Source: Ruoffia tabacinasalis (lineage in GTDB: Bacteria; Bacillota; Bacilli; Lactobacillales; Aerococcaceae). From it: a stretch of 34,023 nt of DNA. The position numbers and the translations under genes are program-made. Location of the stretch: contig NZ_VBSP01000025.1 of the NCBI RefSeq assembly GCF_005864045.1, forward strand, positions 1 through 34,023, given 5' to 3'. Below the pieces are notes generated by a model. That model saw only the letters and a list, made by a program, of their open reading frames with translations. It did no database searches and was not told the DNA's origin. Shown piece by piece: positions 1 through 8,407 of this stretch (positions are counted from its first letter, which is position 1; the number at the start of each line of letters is the position of its first letter).

Positions 1-78
1 ACCAATGTCTATCCTTTAGCAGATATTTATTCAACACCTGCATTACCGCACATCAGAACGATTGAAATTGAAGAGTAG
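1..78 (+). CDS. C-terminal end of an unidentified protein (partial)
   Basis: Frame 1 is open from the window edge to TAG at 76-78 and gives 25 residues ending in HIRTIEIEE. It runs in the same direction as rex and its stop lies 278 bases before the rex start. The tail is too short to assign to a family. In many Bacillota the genes before rex are tsaD and an ABC-F ATPase, but nothing visible here decides between these or anything else. Confidence 0.5.
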   Translation, partial: TNVYPLADIYSTPALPHIRTIEIEE

Positions 79-161
79 CTGCACTCAAAATGTGGCTCAA
101 ATAGTCCTTGACTATAGGACCAGTTCAAACAACCACCACCATATTCGAATTAATGTACATT

Positions 162-179
162 TTGCACAGTATTTCACAT
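162..179 (+). promoter_or_regulatory. Possible Rex operator
   Basis: The 18 bases TTGCACAGTATTTCACAT match 13 of 18 positions of the Gram-positive Rex consensus (TTGTGAA-N4-TTCACAA); the right half is good and the left half is degraded. Two more half-sites, TTCACAA at 244-250 and TTGTGAA at 288-294, lie between it and the gene. Autoregulation of rex is known in several species, so the site is plausible, but one weak match in AT-rich DNA is not proof. Confidence 0.3.
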
Positions 180-277
180 AAAAAGCTTTATTCTCACTAA
201 AAAATATATTAGAATATAAAAGTTAGGCTAAATAGGCTCAGAATTCACAATAAATGTAAACCCTCGAAGGTTACATT

Positions 278-307
278 TGGACAAAGTTTGTGAAGGAGTG
301 CTATAAT
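278..307 (+). promoter_or_regulatory. rex promoter
   Basis: The -35 box TGGACA (278-283) and a perfect -10 box TATAAT (302-307) are 18 bases apart. The Rex half-site TTGTGAA (288-294) falls inside the spacer, where a bound repressor would block RNA polymerase. Confidence 0.6.
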
Positions 308-356
308 GAGCATGACTTAAAAATTAGATATAGATAAACCTAGGAGGAGGCAATTT

Positions 357-1019
357 ATGGCAAAAGAAATACCAAAAGCGACTGCCTTGAGATTACCCAT
401 CTATCATAGGTATTTACGATTCTTGCAACATGCAGGGAAAAAGCGCATTTCTTCAACGGAATTAAGTGAAGCTGTAAAAGTAGATAGTGCGACCATTCGT
501 CGTGACTTTTCATATTTTGGGGCATTGGGGAAACGTGGTTACGGTTACGATGTGGATCACTTATTAGACTTTTTCTCGCGTATTTTAAATCAAGATCGCT
601 TAACGTCGGTTGGTCTGGTTGGTGTAGGTAATTTGGGGAATGCACTGATTAACTACAATTTCCGGAAGGATAGCAATATTCGAATTGGAGCCGCGTTTGA
701 TGTAAATACTGATATAATTGGAACAATTCAACGTGGTGTCCCAGTTTATTCAATGGATGAATTAGAAGAGCAAATCGAACAACAACAAATTGAAATTATT
801 ATTTTATCAGTCCCACAAGACGTCGCAGGGGATATCGTGAACCGAATTATCGAGGCGGGAGTGAAAGGAATTATGAACTTCACGCCACTTAGATTTGATG
901 TACCGCGCAGCGTTCGTGTTCAAAATGTGGACCTGACGAATGAACTACAGACACTCATTTACTTCATTGATAGTAATATGGATGATGCAGAGGACTTCTC
1001 TGATTTTGAAAAAAAATAA
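357..1019 (+). CDS. rex: Redox-sensing transcriptional repressor Rex
   Basis: Rex represses fermentation and respiration genes and leaves DNA when the NADH/NAD+ ratio rises. The 220-residue length is normal for the family. Residues 1-75 form the winged-helix DNA-binding domain, including the conserved stretch [21 protein letters not shown] Rossmann NAD(H) domain follows, with the nucleotide loop GVGNLG at residues 89-94, and the C-terminal helix (about 195-212) would swap between subunits. The ATG is chosen because AGGAGGAGG (342-350) lies 6 bases before it. The gene has its own promoter and terminator. Its position just before groESL is common in Bacillota. Confidence 0.97.
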   Translation: MAKEIPKATALRLPIYHRYLRFLQHAGKKRISSTELSEAVKVDSATIRRDFSYFGALGKRGYGYDVDHLLDFFSRILNQDRLTSVGLVGVGNLGNALINYNFRKDSNIRIGAAFDVNTDIIGTIQRGVPVYSMDELEEQIEQQQIEIIILSVPQDVAGDIVNRIIEAGVKGIMNFTPLRFDVPRSVRVQNVDLTNELQTLIYFIDSNMDDAEDFSDFEKK

Positions 1020-1023
1020 TTGT

Positions 1024-1052
1024 AAAGCATGCCAAAAGGTGTGCTTTTTTTT
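1024..1052 (+). terminator. Rho-independent terminator of rex
   Basis: AAAGCATGCC, loop AAAA, then GGTGTGCTTT (one G-T pair) followed by a run of T. It starts 4 bases after the rex stop codon and separates rex from the groESL promoter. Confidence 0.9.
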
Positions 1053-1073
1053 CGAAAAAAATAATTCTATGAC

Positions 1074-1102
1074 TTGATTTTTTGACCAATTTAGACTATT
1101 AT
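1074..1102 (+). promoter_or_regulatory. groESL promoter
   Basis: TTGATT (1074-1079) and TATTAT (1097-1102) are separated by 17 bases, a SigA-type promoter. Transcription would begin just before or within the CIRCE element. Confidence 0.7.
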
Positions 1103-1110
1103 AAGATTAA

Positions 1111-1440
<330 letters not shown>

Positions 1441-1452
1441 TATCGAATTTAA

Positions 1453-3099
<1,647 letters not shown>

Positions 3100-3139
3100 G
3101 CTGAAGCTTAATATGTAAAATAATATAAAATAAAATAGC

Positions 3140-3186
3140 CTCCCGACTTACTTTATCAGAGTGATGAAGTAGGTCGGGAGTTTTTT
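3140..3186 (+). terminator. Terminator of groESL
   Basis: CTCCCGAC (3140-3147) pairs with GTCGGGAG (3173-3180), the stem extends inward with TACTT/AAGTA, and TTTTTT follows. The 42-bp repeat array begins about 27 bases after the T run. Confidence 0.93.
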
Positions 3187-3212
3187 GAGTTTTCAGTGAA
3201 CTTTCTGGAAAA

Positions 3213-3422
3213 TGCGGGGCGTCGTGAGATGGCTCGACGTACCGCAAATGCGAATACGGAGTGTCGTGCCACCTCACGACAGTCCGCAAACGAATTTCCG
3301 TAGCGTCGTGATCCGACTCGACGTACCGCAAATGCGAATACGGAGTGTCGTGCCACCACACGATGCCCCGCAACTGAATTTCCATAGCGTCGTGATCCGA
3401 CTCGACACCTCGCAAACCAAAA
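3213..3422. repeat. Array 1: five 42-bp tandem repeats with hairpin units
   Basis: Five units of exactly 42 bp: 3213-3254, 3255-3296, 3297-3338, 3339-3380 and 3381-3422. Two subtypes alternate (B-A-B-A-B), so the best match is at 84 bp. Type A carries GTCGTG-N6-CACGAC (unit 2; unit 4 has decayed to CACGAT), type B carries CGTCG-N10-CGACG; the stretches between them hold weaker CCG..CGG complementarity. The array fills the space between the groEL terminator and the minus-strand terminator of the lipoprotein gene. Because 42 is divisible by 3 and few stops occur, several frames stay open and give 14-residue peptide repeats on both strands; none has a binding site and the related array 2 is not open, so I do not treat it as coding. 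It is not CRISPR, because no unique spacers occur. Confidence 0.92.
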
Positions 3423-3429
3423 TCCCCAC

Positions 3430-3469
3430 AAAAAACCGCCGACCCAGGAAAATTCCCAAGTCAGCGGTT
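3430..3469 (-). terminator. Terminator of the YEEP-repeat lipoprotein gene
   Basis: On the minus strand AACCGCTGACTTGGG pairs with CCTGGGTCGGCGGTT (a few mismatches) and is followed by a run of six T, 13 bases after the stop codon. The T-tract then runs into GTGGGGATTTT and array 1. Confidence 0.88.
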
Positions 3470-3481
3470 CTTACCCAAACT

Positions 3482-4147
3482 CTATTCACTTTCATCATTA
3501 CCAAACACATCGCTGCGATTACTATTATTACTGAAATCGTAATTATAATAATCATTACTTGGAGTTTCTTCTTCTGGTAGAGAACCTTCATCAATGGGCT
3601 CTTCGTAAGAAGGTTCCTCATATGAAGATTCTGGTTCCTCGTAAGACGGCTCTTCGTATGAAGACTCGGGTTCTTCGTAAACAGGCTCCTCATAGACAGG
3701 TTCTTCATACACAGATTCTTGTGCAGCGTCTATCGCTTGTTGCACTGCAGTAGCGAATAAGTTAAAGTCGCTTACACCATCATAAGTTGGCAGTCCGTAT
3801 TCAATCGCCAAGTTATTCCAGTAAATTAACTCATCTTCTGTATAATCTAGCTCTTCTTCCGCCACTTCAATGGGCAAGTAAACCATTAATTCAGGATCTG
3901 GCACAAAGATTGCCATACCAAGTTGTACCTCATCTTCCAAATCTTCTTCAACTTCAGAAACTTTTTCAGTCTCAACTGCTGATTCAGAATCTGTTTGTAT
4001 TTCTACTTCTTCATTTTTATTATCATTTCCATCTTGGATGGGTTCGTGTACGTAGCCCTCTGTTTTTCCAGCTGGTGGTTCTGAGTCCAAGTACCCACAC
4101 CCGCCTAGTATAAATAAAGAACTAAATAAGATTAATTTTTTCAACAT
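3482..4147 (-). CDS. Lipoprotein with acidic YEEP-repeat C-terminal region
   Basis: The 221-residue product begins MLKKLILFSSLFILGGCGY: a lipoprotein signal with lipobox LGGC (Cys17), so it should be anchored to the outer face of the membrane. An acidic linker (about 30-75) and a small possibly folded segment (about 85-145, with PELMVYLPIEVAEEELDYTEDELIYWNNLA) follow. The last third repeats YEEP and SSYEEPSYEEPE units about eight times, then an Asn/Tyr-rich tail. Start 4147 is chosen over an upstream in-frame codon at 4219 because GGGGGAAG lies directly before it and the signal peptide begins there. I do not recognise the family; low-complexity acidic repeats suggest a spacer through the cell wall. 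A palindrome overlaps the upstream leader. Confidence 0.85.
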   Translation of the reverse strand: MLKKLILFSSLFILGGCGYLDSEPPAGKTEGYVHEPIQDGNDNKNEEVEIQTDSESAVETEKVSEVEEDLEDEVQLGMAIFVPDPELMVYLPIEVAEEELDYTEDELIYWNNLAIEYGLPTYDGVSDFNLFATAVQQAIDAAQESVYEEPVYEEPVYEEPESSYEEPSYEEPESSYEEPSYEEPIDEGSLPEEETPSNDYYNYDFSNNSNRSDVFGNDESE

Positions 4148-4156
4148 TCTTCCCCC

Positions 4157-4171
4157 TATGGTCAGACCATA
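4157..4171 (-). promoter_or_regulatory. Palindromic operator candidate before the lipoprotein gene
   Basis: TATGGTC-A-GACCATA is a perfect 7-bp inverted repeat with a one-base centre, ending 2-3 bases before the GGGGG ribosome binding site of the minus-strand lipoprotein gene. It could be a repressor site or a small leader hairpin. No regulator is encoded next to it. Confidence 0.45.
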
Positions 4172-4282
4172 TTCATTCATTAATATATCTAATGTACAGT
4201 TATCGGTAATAAAAAGCAATATCCACTTGAAAATATCATATTCTCTTCACATTTGCGTTACATTTCATCCATATAAAATATT

Positions 4283-4311
4283 TTTATAAAAGCGAATCCA
4301 TATGCTATAAT
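4283..4311 (+). promoter_or_regulatory. Promoter of the PPOX-family gene
   Basis: TTTATA (4283-4288), 17 bases, then TATAAT (4306-4311) with an upstream TGC that makes it an extended -10. The start codon follows 32 bases downstream. Confidence 0.65.
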
Positions 4312-4342
4312 AAAGGAAAATAAAGAACGAAGGAGTGTTAAC

Positions 4343-4789
4343 ATGGAAGTAAATGATATTATGCAAATTCTGGAAAAAGATATGAAAGTTGCTGTCTTTG
4401 CAACGGTGGATGAGAACGGAAAACCGCATGCGAGACATGCCCATATCGGCGTTGCTAACGAGCAGGGCGTCTTTTTCATGACCAGTCCCACGACGGATTT
4501 TTATAAACAACTTAAGCACAATCCAAATATCGCTATTACCACAATGTCTGAAGAAGGCTATCTCGTTCAAGTGATCCGAATCGAGGGAAAAGTGCGCCAA
4601 GTTGGGAAAGACCGCCTTCAGGAACTGCTTGCGAACAATCCTTATGTTGAGCAAGTGTATCCTGATGACGACATTCGCCAAGGCATGCAAGTTTTTCATC
4701 TATATGAAGGCGAAGGTTTCTATCACAGCATGTCTCAGGGGCACAAGTATGTCTTTTCAATTGGACACGAAGAAGAAACCGACGCATAA
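4343..4789 (+). CDS. Pyridoxamine 5'-phosphate oxidase-fold flavoprotein
   Basis: The 148-residue protein has the split-barrel pattern of the PPOX/FMN-binding superfamily: an N-terminal helix (MEVNDIMQILEKD), strands VAVFATVDENGKPHARHAHIG, FFMTSPTTDFYKQLKHNPNIAITTM, and VQVIRIEGKVRQVGKDRL. Such small proteins bind FMN or F420 and reduce varied substrates; some protect against nitroimidazoles. The true substrate cannot be read from sequence. GAAGGAGTG lies 6 bases before the ATG. It is a single-gene unit with its own promoter, and its stop codon lies in the loop of its own terminator. Convergent with the DUF1456 gene. Confidence 0.88.
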   Translation: MEVNDIMQILEKDMKVAVFATVDENGKPHARHAHIGVANEQGVFFMTSPTTDFYKQLKHNPNIAITTMSEEGYLVQVIRIEGKVRQVGKDRLQELLANNPYVEQVYPDDDIRQGMQVFHLYEGEGFYHSMSQGHKYVFSIGHEEETDA

Positions 4790-4805
4790 GGCGTCGGTTT
4801 TTTTC
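4776..4805 (+). terminator. Terminator that contains the stop codon in its loop
   Basis: AAACCGACGC (4776-4785) pairs perfectly with GCGTCGGTTT (4791-4800), then more T. The five-base loop ATAAG contains the TAA stop (4787-4789) of the PPOX gene. The last four codons therefore form the left arm. The convergent minus-strand gene ends at 4807 and may share this hairpin. Confidence 0.93.
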
Positions 4806-4806
4806 T

Positions 4807-5295
4807 CTAAGAGCGGTATTCAAAGGTTAGGCCTTTGAGGAAATTACGGATATAACGGTCGCCGCAGGGCTTATAATTGCGGTGGCCTTCTTTGCGTAGA
4901 ACAGCACTTAATTCGCTGTTAGAAATCTCAACCCCCGCCGTTGCTAAAATACCTAAAATATCGTCAGTGGTTAGGGAGAGTGCAATCTTTACTTTTTTCA
5001 GTAAAATATTATTCGCATTCTCTGGATTCAGTTCAAGTCTCGGCTCACCAGCGCCTTCTTTCTTACCGCGTTGAGAGATGATTAAGCCGTTTAAAAAGCG
5101 TTCTAACTCTTGATCAGTGAGTGTTTGGACGAATTGGTTTTCTTGAGTCGGATCCTCTTTAGGTAATTTCTTCAATAATTGGACAACATCTTCTTGAGTA
5201 AGGGTAACTCCACCCATCGAAAAGATGGTGACCATATCGCTATCTTTAATATCTAACGCATAGCGCAAGCGGGTTAATCGATCATTATTATTCAT
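4807..5295 (-). CDS. DUF1456 family protein (YehS-like)
   Basis: The 162-residue protein holds two copies of the DUF1456 helical unit: residues about 3-70 (NDRLTRLRYALDIKDSDMVTIF) and about 95-160 (NNILLKKVKIALSLTTDDILGIL), each followed by a LTQEDVVQLLKK / ISNSELSAVLRK helix. This matches E. coli YehS in form; its function is unknown. The ATG at 5295 follows an AAAGGTAGG site. Gene and promoter are divergent from the pseudouridine synthase gene. A TGGTATAAT extended -10 on the minus strand (rc of 5326-5334) is its likely promoter. Confidence 0.9.
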   Translation of the reverse strand: MNNNDRLTRLRYALDIKDSDMVTIFSMGGVTLTQEDVVQLLKKLPKEDPTQENQFVQTLTDQELERFLNGLIISQRGKKEGAGEPRLELNPENANNILLKKVKIALSLTTDDILGILATAGVEISNSELSAVLRKEGHRNYKPCGDRYIRNFLKGLTFEYRS

Positions 5296-5325
5296 TTAAT
5301 TGCCTACCTTTCATCTTGTAGGGTG

Positions 5326-5361
5326 ATTATACCAAACTTGTAGCACTTTTTCTGCTATACT
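5326..5361. promoter_or_regulatory. Divergent extended -10 promoters
   Basis: TGGTATAAT on the minus strand (5334 down to 5326) serves the DUF1456 gene, and TGCTATACT on the plus strand (5353-5361) serves the pseudouridine synthase gene. Neither has a good -35 box. An imperfect inverted repeat, TTGTAG at 5338-5343 and CTACAA at 5360-5365, lies between and over them. Confidence 0.5.
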
Positions 5362-5395
5362 ACAAAGATAAGAAGTAAATGAAAAGGTGAGTTAA

Positions 5396-6274
5396 ATGAA
5401 CAAACATATGACCTATTACACAGCCGAAGAAGCAACCGAATTACTCAAATTTATGATCAACCAATTAGCACCAAAGAGTCGCAACAATGTTAAATCCATG
5501 CTGGCGCGTGGGCAGTTCTTTGTCGATGGAAAAGCTGTCACACAATTTAATCATCCTTTGAAAAAAGGACAAAAAGTTGGCGTCTTGTCTAATGAAGGAG
5601 CGAAAAAGACCGCAGCGCTTGAAGGCGTGAAAATCTTACATGAAGACGACGACCTTATCGTGATTGACAAAGAAGCAGGCATCCTATCTGTAGCCGGCAG
5701 AGACCATGCAGAAGACACAGCCTACCGCCAAGTCACAAAATACGTGCAAGAAGGCAACCGCCGCAACCGCATCTTTGTCGTGCACCGCCTGGACCGCGAC
5801 ACATCTGGCGTCATGATCTACGCCAAAACCGAAGAAGTTAAAGAGAAATTGCAAGAAAACTGGCATACTATCGTCAAAGAACGCATCTATACGGCGCTTG
5901 TTGAAGGCGTTGTTCGCAAACCCCAAGGCAAAATAGAATCATGGCTCACCGAAAGTAAAACGATGAAAGTCTACTCAAATGACTACGATAACGGTGGCAA
6001 GCACGCGGTGACGCATTATACGAAGAAGCAGGGCAATGCAAATTACAGTTTACTAGAAGTCCAACTTGAAACAGGACGCAAAAATCAAATCCGCGTTCAT
6101 ATGGAAGAAATCGGCCATCCGGTGGCAGGGGACAAAAAGTATGGAGCGAAGACAAATCCGTTGAAACGACTCGGTTTGCATGCGACAACCATTGCCTTTG
6201 AGCACCCGCGGACAGGGAAAGTGGTGAAGTTTTCGTCGCCTGCGCCTAAAGGGTTTCTGAAAGTGTCTAGATAA
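5396..6274 (+). CDS. RluA-family rRNA/tRNA pseudouridine synthase
   Basis: The 292-residue enzyme isomerises uridine to pseudouridine in structured RNA. Residues about 10-65 form an S4-like RNA-binding domain (NNVKSMLARGQFFVDGKAV). The catalytic domain has the motif II signature HRLDRDTSG at 130-138 with nucleophile Asp133, the RIYTALVEG strand (about 162-170), and the ETGRKNQIRVHMEEIGHPVAGD stretch with the conserved Arg. Which uridine is modified cannot be told; RluD/YjbO/YhcT-type assignments are all possible. AAAAGGTGAG precedes the ATG. A decayed copy of its motif II region is found about 9 kb away at 14864. Confidence 0.94.
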   Translation: MNKHMTYYTAEEATELLKFMINQLAPKSRNNVKSMLARGQFFVDGKAVTQFNHPLKKGQKVGVLSNEGAKKTAALEGVKILHEDDDLIVIDKEAGILSVAGRDHAEDTAYRQVTKYVQEGNRRNRIFVVHRLDRDTSGVMIYAKTEEVKEKLQENWHTIVKERIYTALVEGVVRKPQGKIESWLTESKTMKVYSNDYDNGGKHAVTHYTKKQGNANYSLLEVQLETGRKNQIRVHMEEIGHPVAGDKKYGAKTNPLKRLGLHATTIAFEHPRTGKVVKFSSPAPKGFLKVSR

Positions 6275-6287
6275 GATAAGATTATGT

Positions 6288-6322
6288 AAGAACTACCTGG
6301 GAAATGAGGTGGTTCTTTTTTT
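6288..6322 (+). terminator. Terminator of the pseudouridine synthase gene
   Basis: AGAACTACCT (6289-6298) pairs with AGGTGGTTCT (6307-6316, one G-T pair), followed by seven T. Confidence 0.9.
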
Positions 6323-6525
6323 GATGAGTTTGGGATTGGATTTGGTCTCGTCCATCATCACAAGGCCGAAAAATAAAATAATCGTATCAGCACCTTTACC
6401 TTTAAATCTTAAAAGCCAATGAACAGATCCCTTTTTATGAATTATAATTGAAATACCATCATATCCCAATTTATTTTTAAGCACAGCTAATAAACAAATG
6501 AGTTAAGTTAGTGGATATCGAATAT
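6323..6525. other. Non-coding interval before the foldback element
   Basis: About 200 AT-rich bases with no convincing gene. A 63-codon minus-strand frame (6293-6484) overlaps the preceding terminator, starts with GTG without a ribosome binding site and resembles nothing I know. Confidence 0.5.
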
Positions 6526-6696
6526 AATAACCTGAATAATTCATAGTTTTTCTAAAAATGTTAGTTAATGCTGATTGTACAGTCTTTATATTATTTTACT
6601 CCATCACTCATTTGGTGATGAAGCAGATTAATTTAAAGACTATTAAATCAACCTTTAGAAGGATTATTAGTAAAACTATGAATTATTCAGGAATAA
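6526..6696. mobile_element. 161-bp foldback element (MITE-like)
   Basis: CCTGAATAATTCATAGTTTT at 6531-6550 is perfectly repeated in inverse at 6672-6691. Aligning the left 81 bases with the reverse complement of the right 81 needs no gap, and 61 of 81 positions agree by hand count; the centre is CATCAC-N7-GTGATG. So the whole element is one long hairpin. AATAA flanks it on both sides (6526-6530 and 6692-6696), a candidate 5-bp target duplication, though the local AT bias weakens that. It encodes no transposase and would need one in trans. It lies in the leader of the secreted-protein gene starting at 6789. Confidence 0.8.
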
Positions 6697-6788
6697 ATAA
6701 ACAAGTTAACTTAAGCTTGCTTATTATAAAGTTCTTTTATATCATCAATAAAAATATGTTTTTAAAAATTTTGTACAGGAGAAAAGAT

Positions 6789-8243
6789 ATGAAACTAACA
6801 ATGAGATTGTGTCTGTTGTTGCTTTTTTCAAGCTTGTTTTTTGGTCAGGCTCAGCTAGTGAATGCAGAGACGCTAGCTGAGCAACGTGAGCGAGTTATTT
6901 CTAGTCTGATGGAGGTTATAAATGGGGAAGTTACTAGAGAGGAAGCCGAGCTCTATTTAGCTGAGGAAGAAGCTAATATTTTATCAACAGGAGAGATTAA
7001 AGGTTTTCGATCTTATGGTATTGATGGAAAACATTCAACGGCACAAAGCATGGTTGTTGGAGATTATTTGAATCGATACTTAGAAGAGAATACAACAGAA
7101 GACGAAAGGCAAAGTTTATATCCTTTTACAGTGGAGTTTGATAGGTTGCCAAAAAATATGAGGTTTTATCATGTTGATAATACTGAGCGAGAATTTGCTG
7201 ACTTTGATGTAACTATTGAAGGTAACAAAATTTCAATGTATTACAATTATTGGGGACCTAATCGATCGAGACAGAATGCTCTTTATTTGGAAGGACATCC
7301 AGAAGTCAATGAAACAAAAGAGTTAGCGGTCAAAGAATCGAATGGTCAGGATGAAAGATTGGTTCATATTAATAGTCGAATGATTACTGAACCGGTACGA
7401 GGTTGGCATTACATCATTTATTTCTTTTATAATGATCAAGGTGGCATTAGTTTATTGAAGTGGGATAACCATAGTCAACCTGAAGTATTTGAGGAATATG
7501 CGACAATTGAGACTCGCGAAGAATTAGAAGCTTTGGCAGCAAAGGAAAGAGGGGATTTGCCTACGGTGTCGGGAGATTTAACTGAAAGTAATTGGTCAGT
7601 TCCTGAAGATTGGCGCATGTTATCAACGCGACGAGGCGATATACCACCTGTAACGTGGGAACTACTGTCTACTCAATTGGATAAATTAGTTATTGAACCC
7701 GTCTTCATGCAAGATGGTCGGGTTACCGGTTATGTCAATCCACTATACAACATAGTGGTCACTACGACACAGACTATGAATGATGAGGTACTGTCTGTCA
7801 TTGAAGCAACACCTAATGATGAGGGGTATTTTTCAATTGATGCCGACGCTGCGGTGGGGAGAGTTCCAACAATAACAATCCTAAATGAACAGGGACAACA
7901 AGTTTATGAAGCAGAATTGCCAATTGTACAGTACCAACCTACGGCGTTAGCACATGAATCGGGTTATCTAACGGTAGAACGCTATTTCGTAGGACAAAGT
8001 TATATTGAAGGGTATACTTATCCTTTTGCAGAAGTAAATATAATGCAATTAGACGGTTACGCTTCAACGGGCATCCCACCCATAACAGCGGATAGTAATG
8101 GTTATTTCTATGCGGATGTTAAAGCTAATCCAAATAATCTGACAACAAATGTTGTAACAGTTTCACATCCAGAAACATTGGAATCCATTACTGTTAATCC
8201 CTATCCTTGGACACAAGCTGAATTAGATAAAGCAAACTGGTAG
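6789..8243 (+). CDS. Secreted protein of unknown function with two C-terminal Ig-like domains
   Basis: The 484-residue product starts MKLTMRLCLLLLFSSLFFGQ and has a typical signal peptide ending near VNA-ET (about residue 26). No lipobox, LPXTG anchor or further membrane segment is seen, so it should be released or bound non-covalently. A helical region (about 27-60) and a mixed region with YNYWGPN and GWHYIIYFFYNDQGG (about 60-290) are unrecognised. From about 295 to the end two similar beta-rich units each show a G(R/Y)xxGY..P.Y/FAxV...DxxGYF.xDxxA pattern, like bacterial Ig-like modules of surface proteins. Start 6789 is chosen because AGGAGAAAAG precedes it and the signal peptide begins there; an earlier in-frame codon at 6558 would lie inside the foldback element. 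Confidence 0.85.
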   Translation: MKLTMRLCLLLLFSSLFFGQAQLVNAETLAEQRERVISSLMEVINGEVTREEAELYLAEEEANILSTGEIKGFRSYGIDGKHSTAQSMVVGDYLNRYLEENTTEDERQSLYPFTVEFDRLPKNMRFYHVDNTEREFADFDVTIEGNKISMYYNYWGPNRSRQNALYLEGHPEVNETKELAVKESNGQDERLVHINSRMITEPVRGWHYIIYFFYNDQGGISLLKWDNHSQPEVFEEYATIETREELEALAAKERGDLPTVSGDLTESNWSVPEDWRMLSTRRGDIPPVTWELLSTQLDKLVIEPVFMQDGRVTGYVNPLYNIVVTTTQTMNDEVLSVIEATPNDEGYFSIDADAAVGRVPTITILNEQGQQVYEAELPIVQYQPTALAHESGYLTVERYFVGQSYIEGYTYPFAEVNIMQLDGYASTGIPPITADSNGYFYADVKANPNNLTTNVVTVSHPETLESITVNPYPWTQAELDKANW

Positions 8244-8250
8244 ATAATAA

Positions 8251-8298
8251 GGCACAAGCCATATTAGTCATTACTAACATGGCTTGTGCCATTTTATT
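8251..8298 (+). terminator. Terminator of the secreted-protein gene
   Basis: GGCACAAGCCAT (8251-8262) pairs perfectly with ATGGCTTGTGCC (8279-8290); the inner TTAGT/ACTAA pairs too. ATTTTATTTG follows. Confidence 0.9.
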
Positions 8299-8330
8299 TG
8301 GAAGATATTATTCGTTGCTGAATCGGTGAG

Positions 8331-8379
8331 TGGGCCTGAAAATGAGTGGAAGTAACTTCGTGTGAGTAGACGAGGCCCA
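8331..8379. repeat. Stem-loop with TGGGCCT/AGGCCCA arms
   Basis: TGGGCCT (8331-8337) and AGGCCCA (8373-8379) are perfect inverted repeats around a 35-base loop that itself contains the palindrome GAAGTAACTTC. No T run follows, so it is not a standard terminator. It lies between the previous terminator and the NERD pseudogene. Confidence 0.5.
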
Positions 8380-8407
8380 AAAACCACAATATACAAAACA
8401 AATTTAT

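Noticed and set aside
104-120. GTCCT/AGGAC hairpin as terminator of the first gene
   Set aside because: The stem has only five pairs and no T run follows.
3213-3422. CRISPR array
   Set aside because: Units follow each other directly with no unique spacers, alternate in two subtypes, and no cas gene is present.
3212-3580. Open frames over array 1 on both strands with 14-residue repeats
   Set aside because: A 42-bp unit without stops keeps several frames open by itself. No ribosome binding site is seen, the frames cross terminators, and array 2 of the same family is full of stops.
6293-6484. 63-codon minus-strand frame
   Set aside because: It overlaps a terminator, begins with GTG without a ribosome binding site and resembles no family.
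6558-6788. Upstream extension of the secreted-protein gene
   Set aside because: The frame is open, but it runs through the foldback element; the signal peptide and ribosome binding site place the start at 6789.
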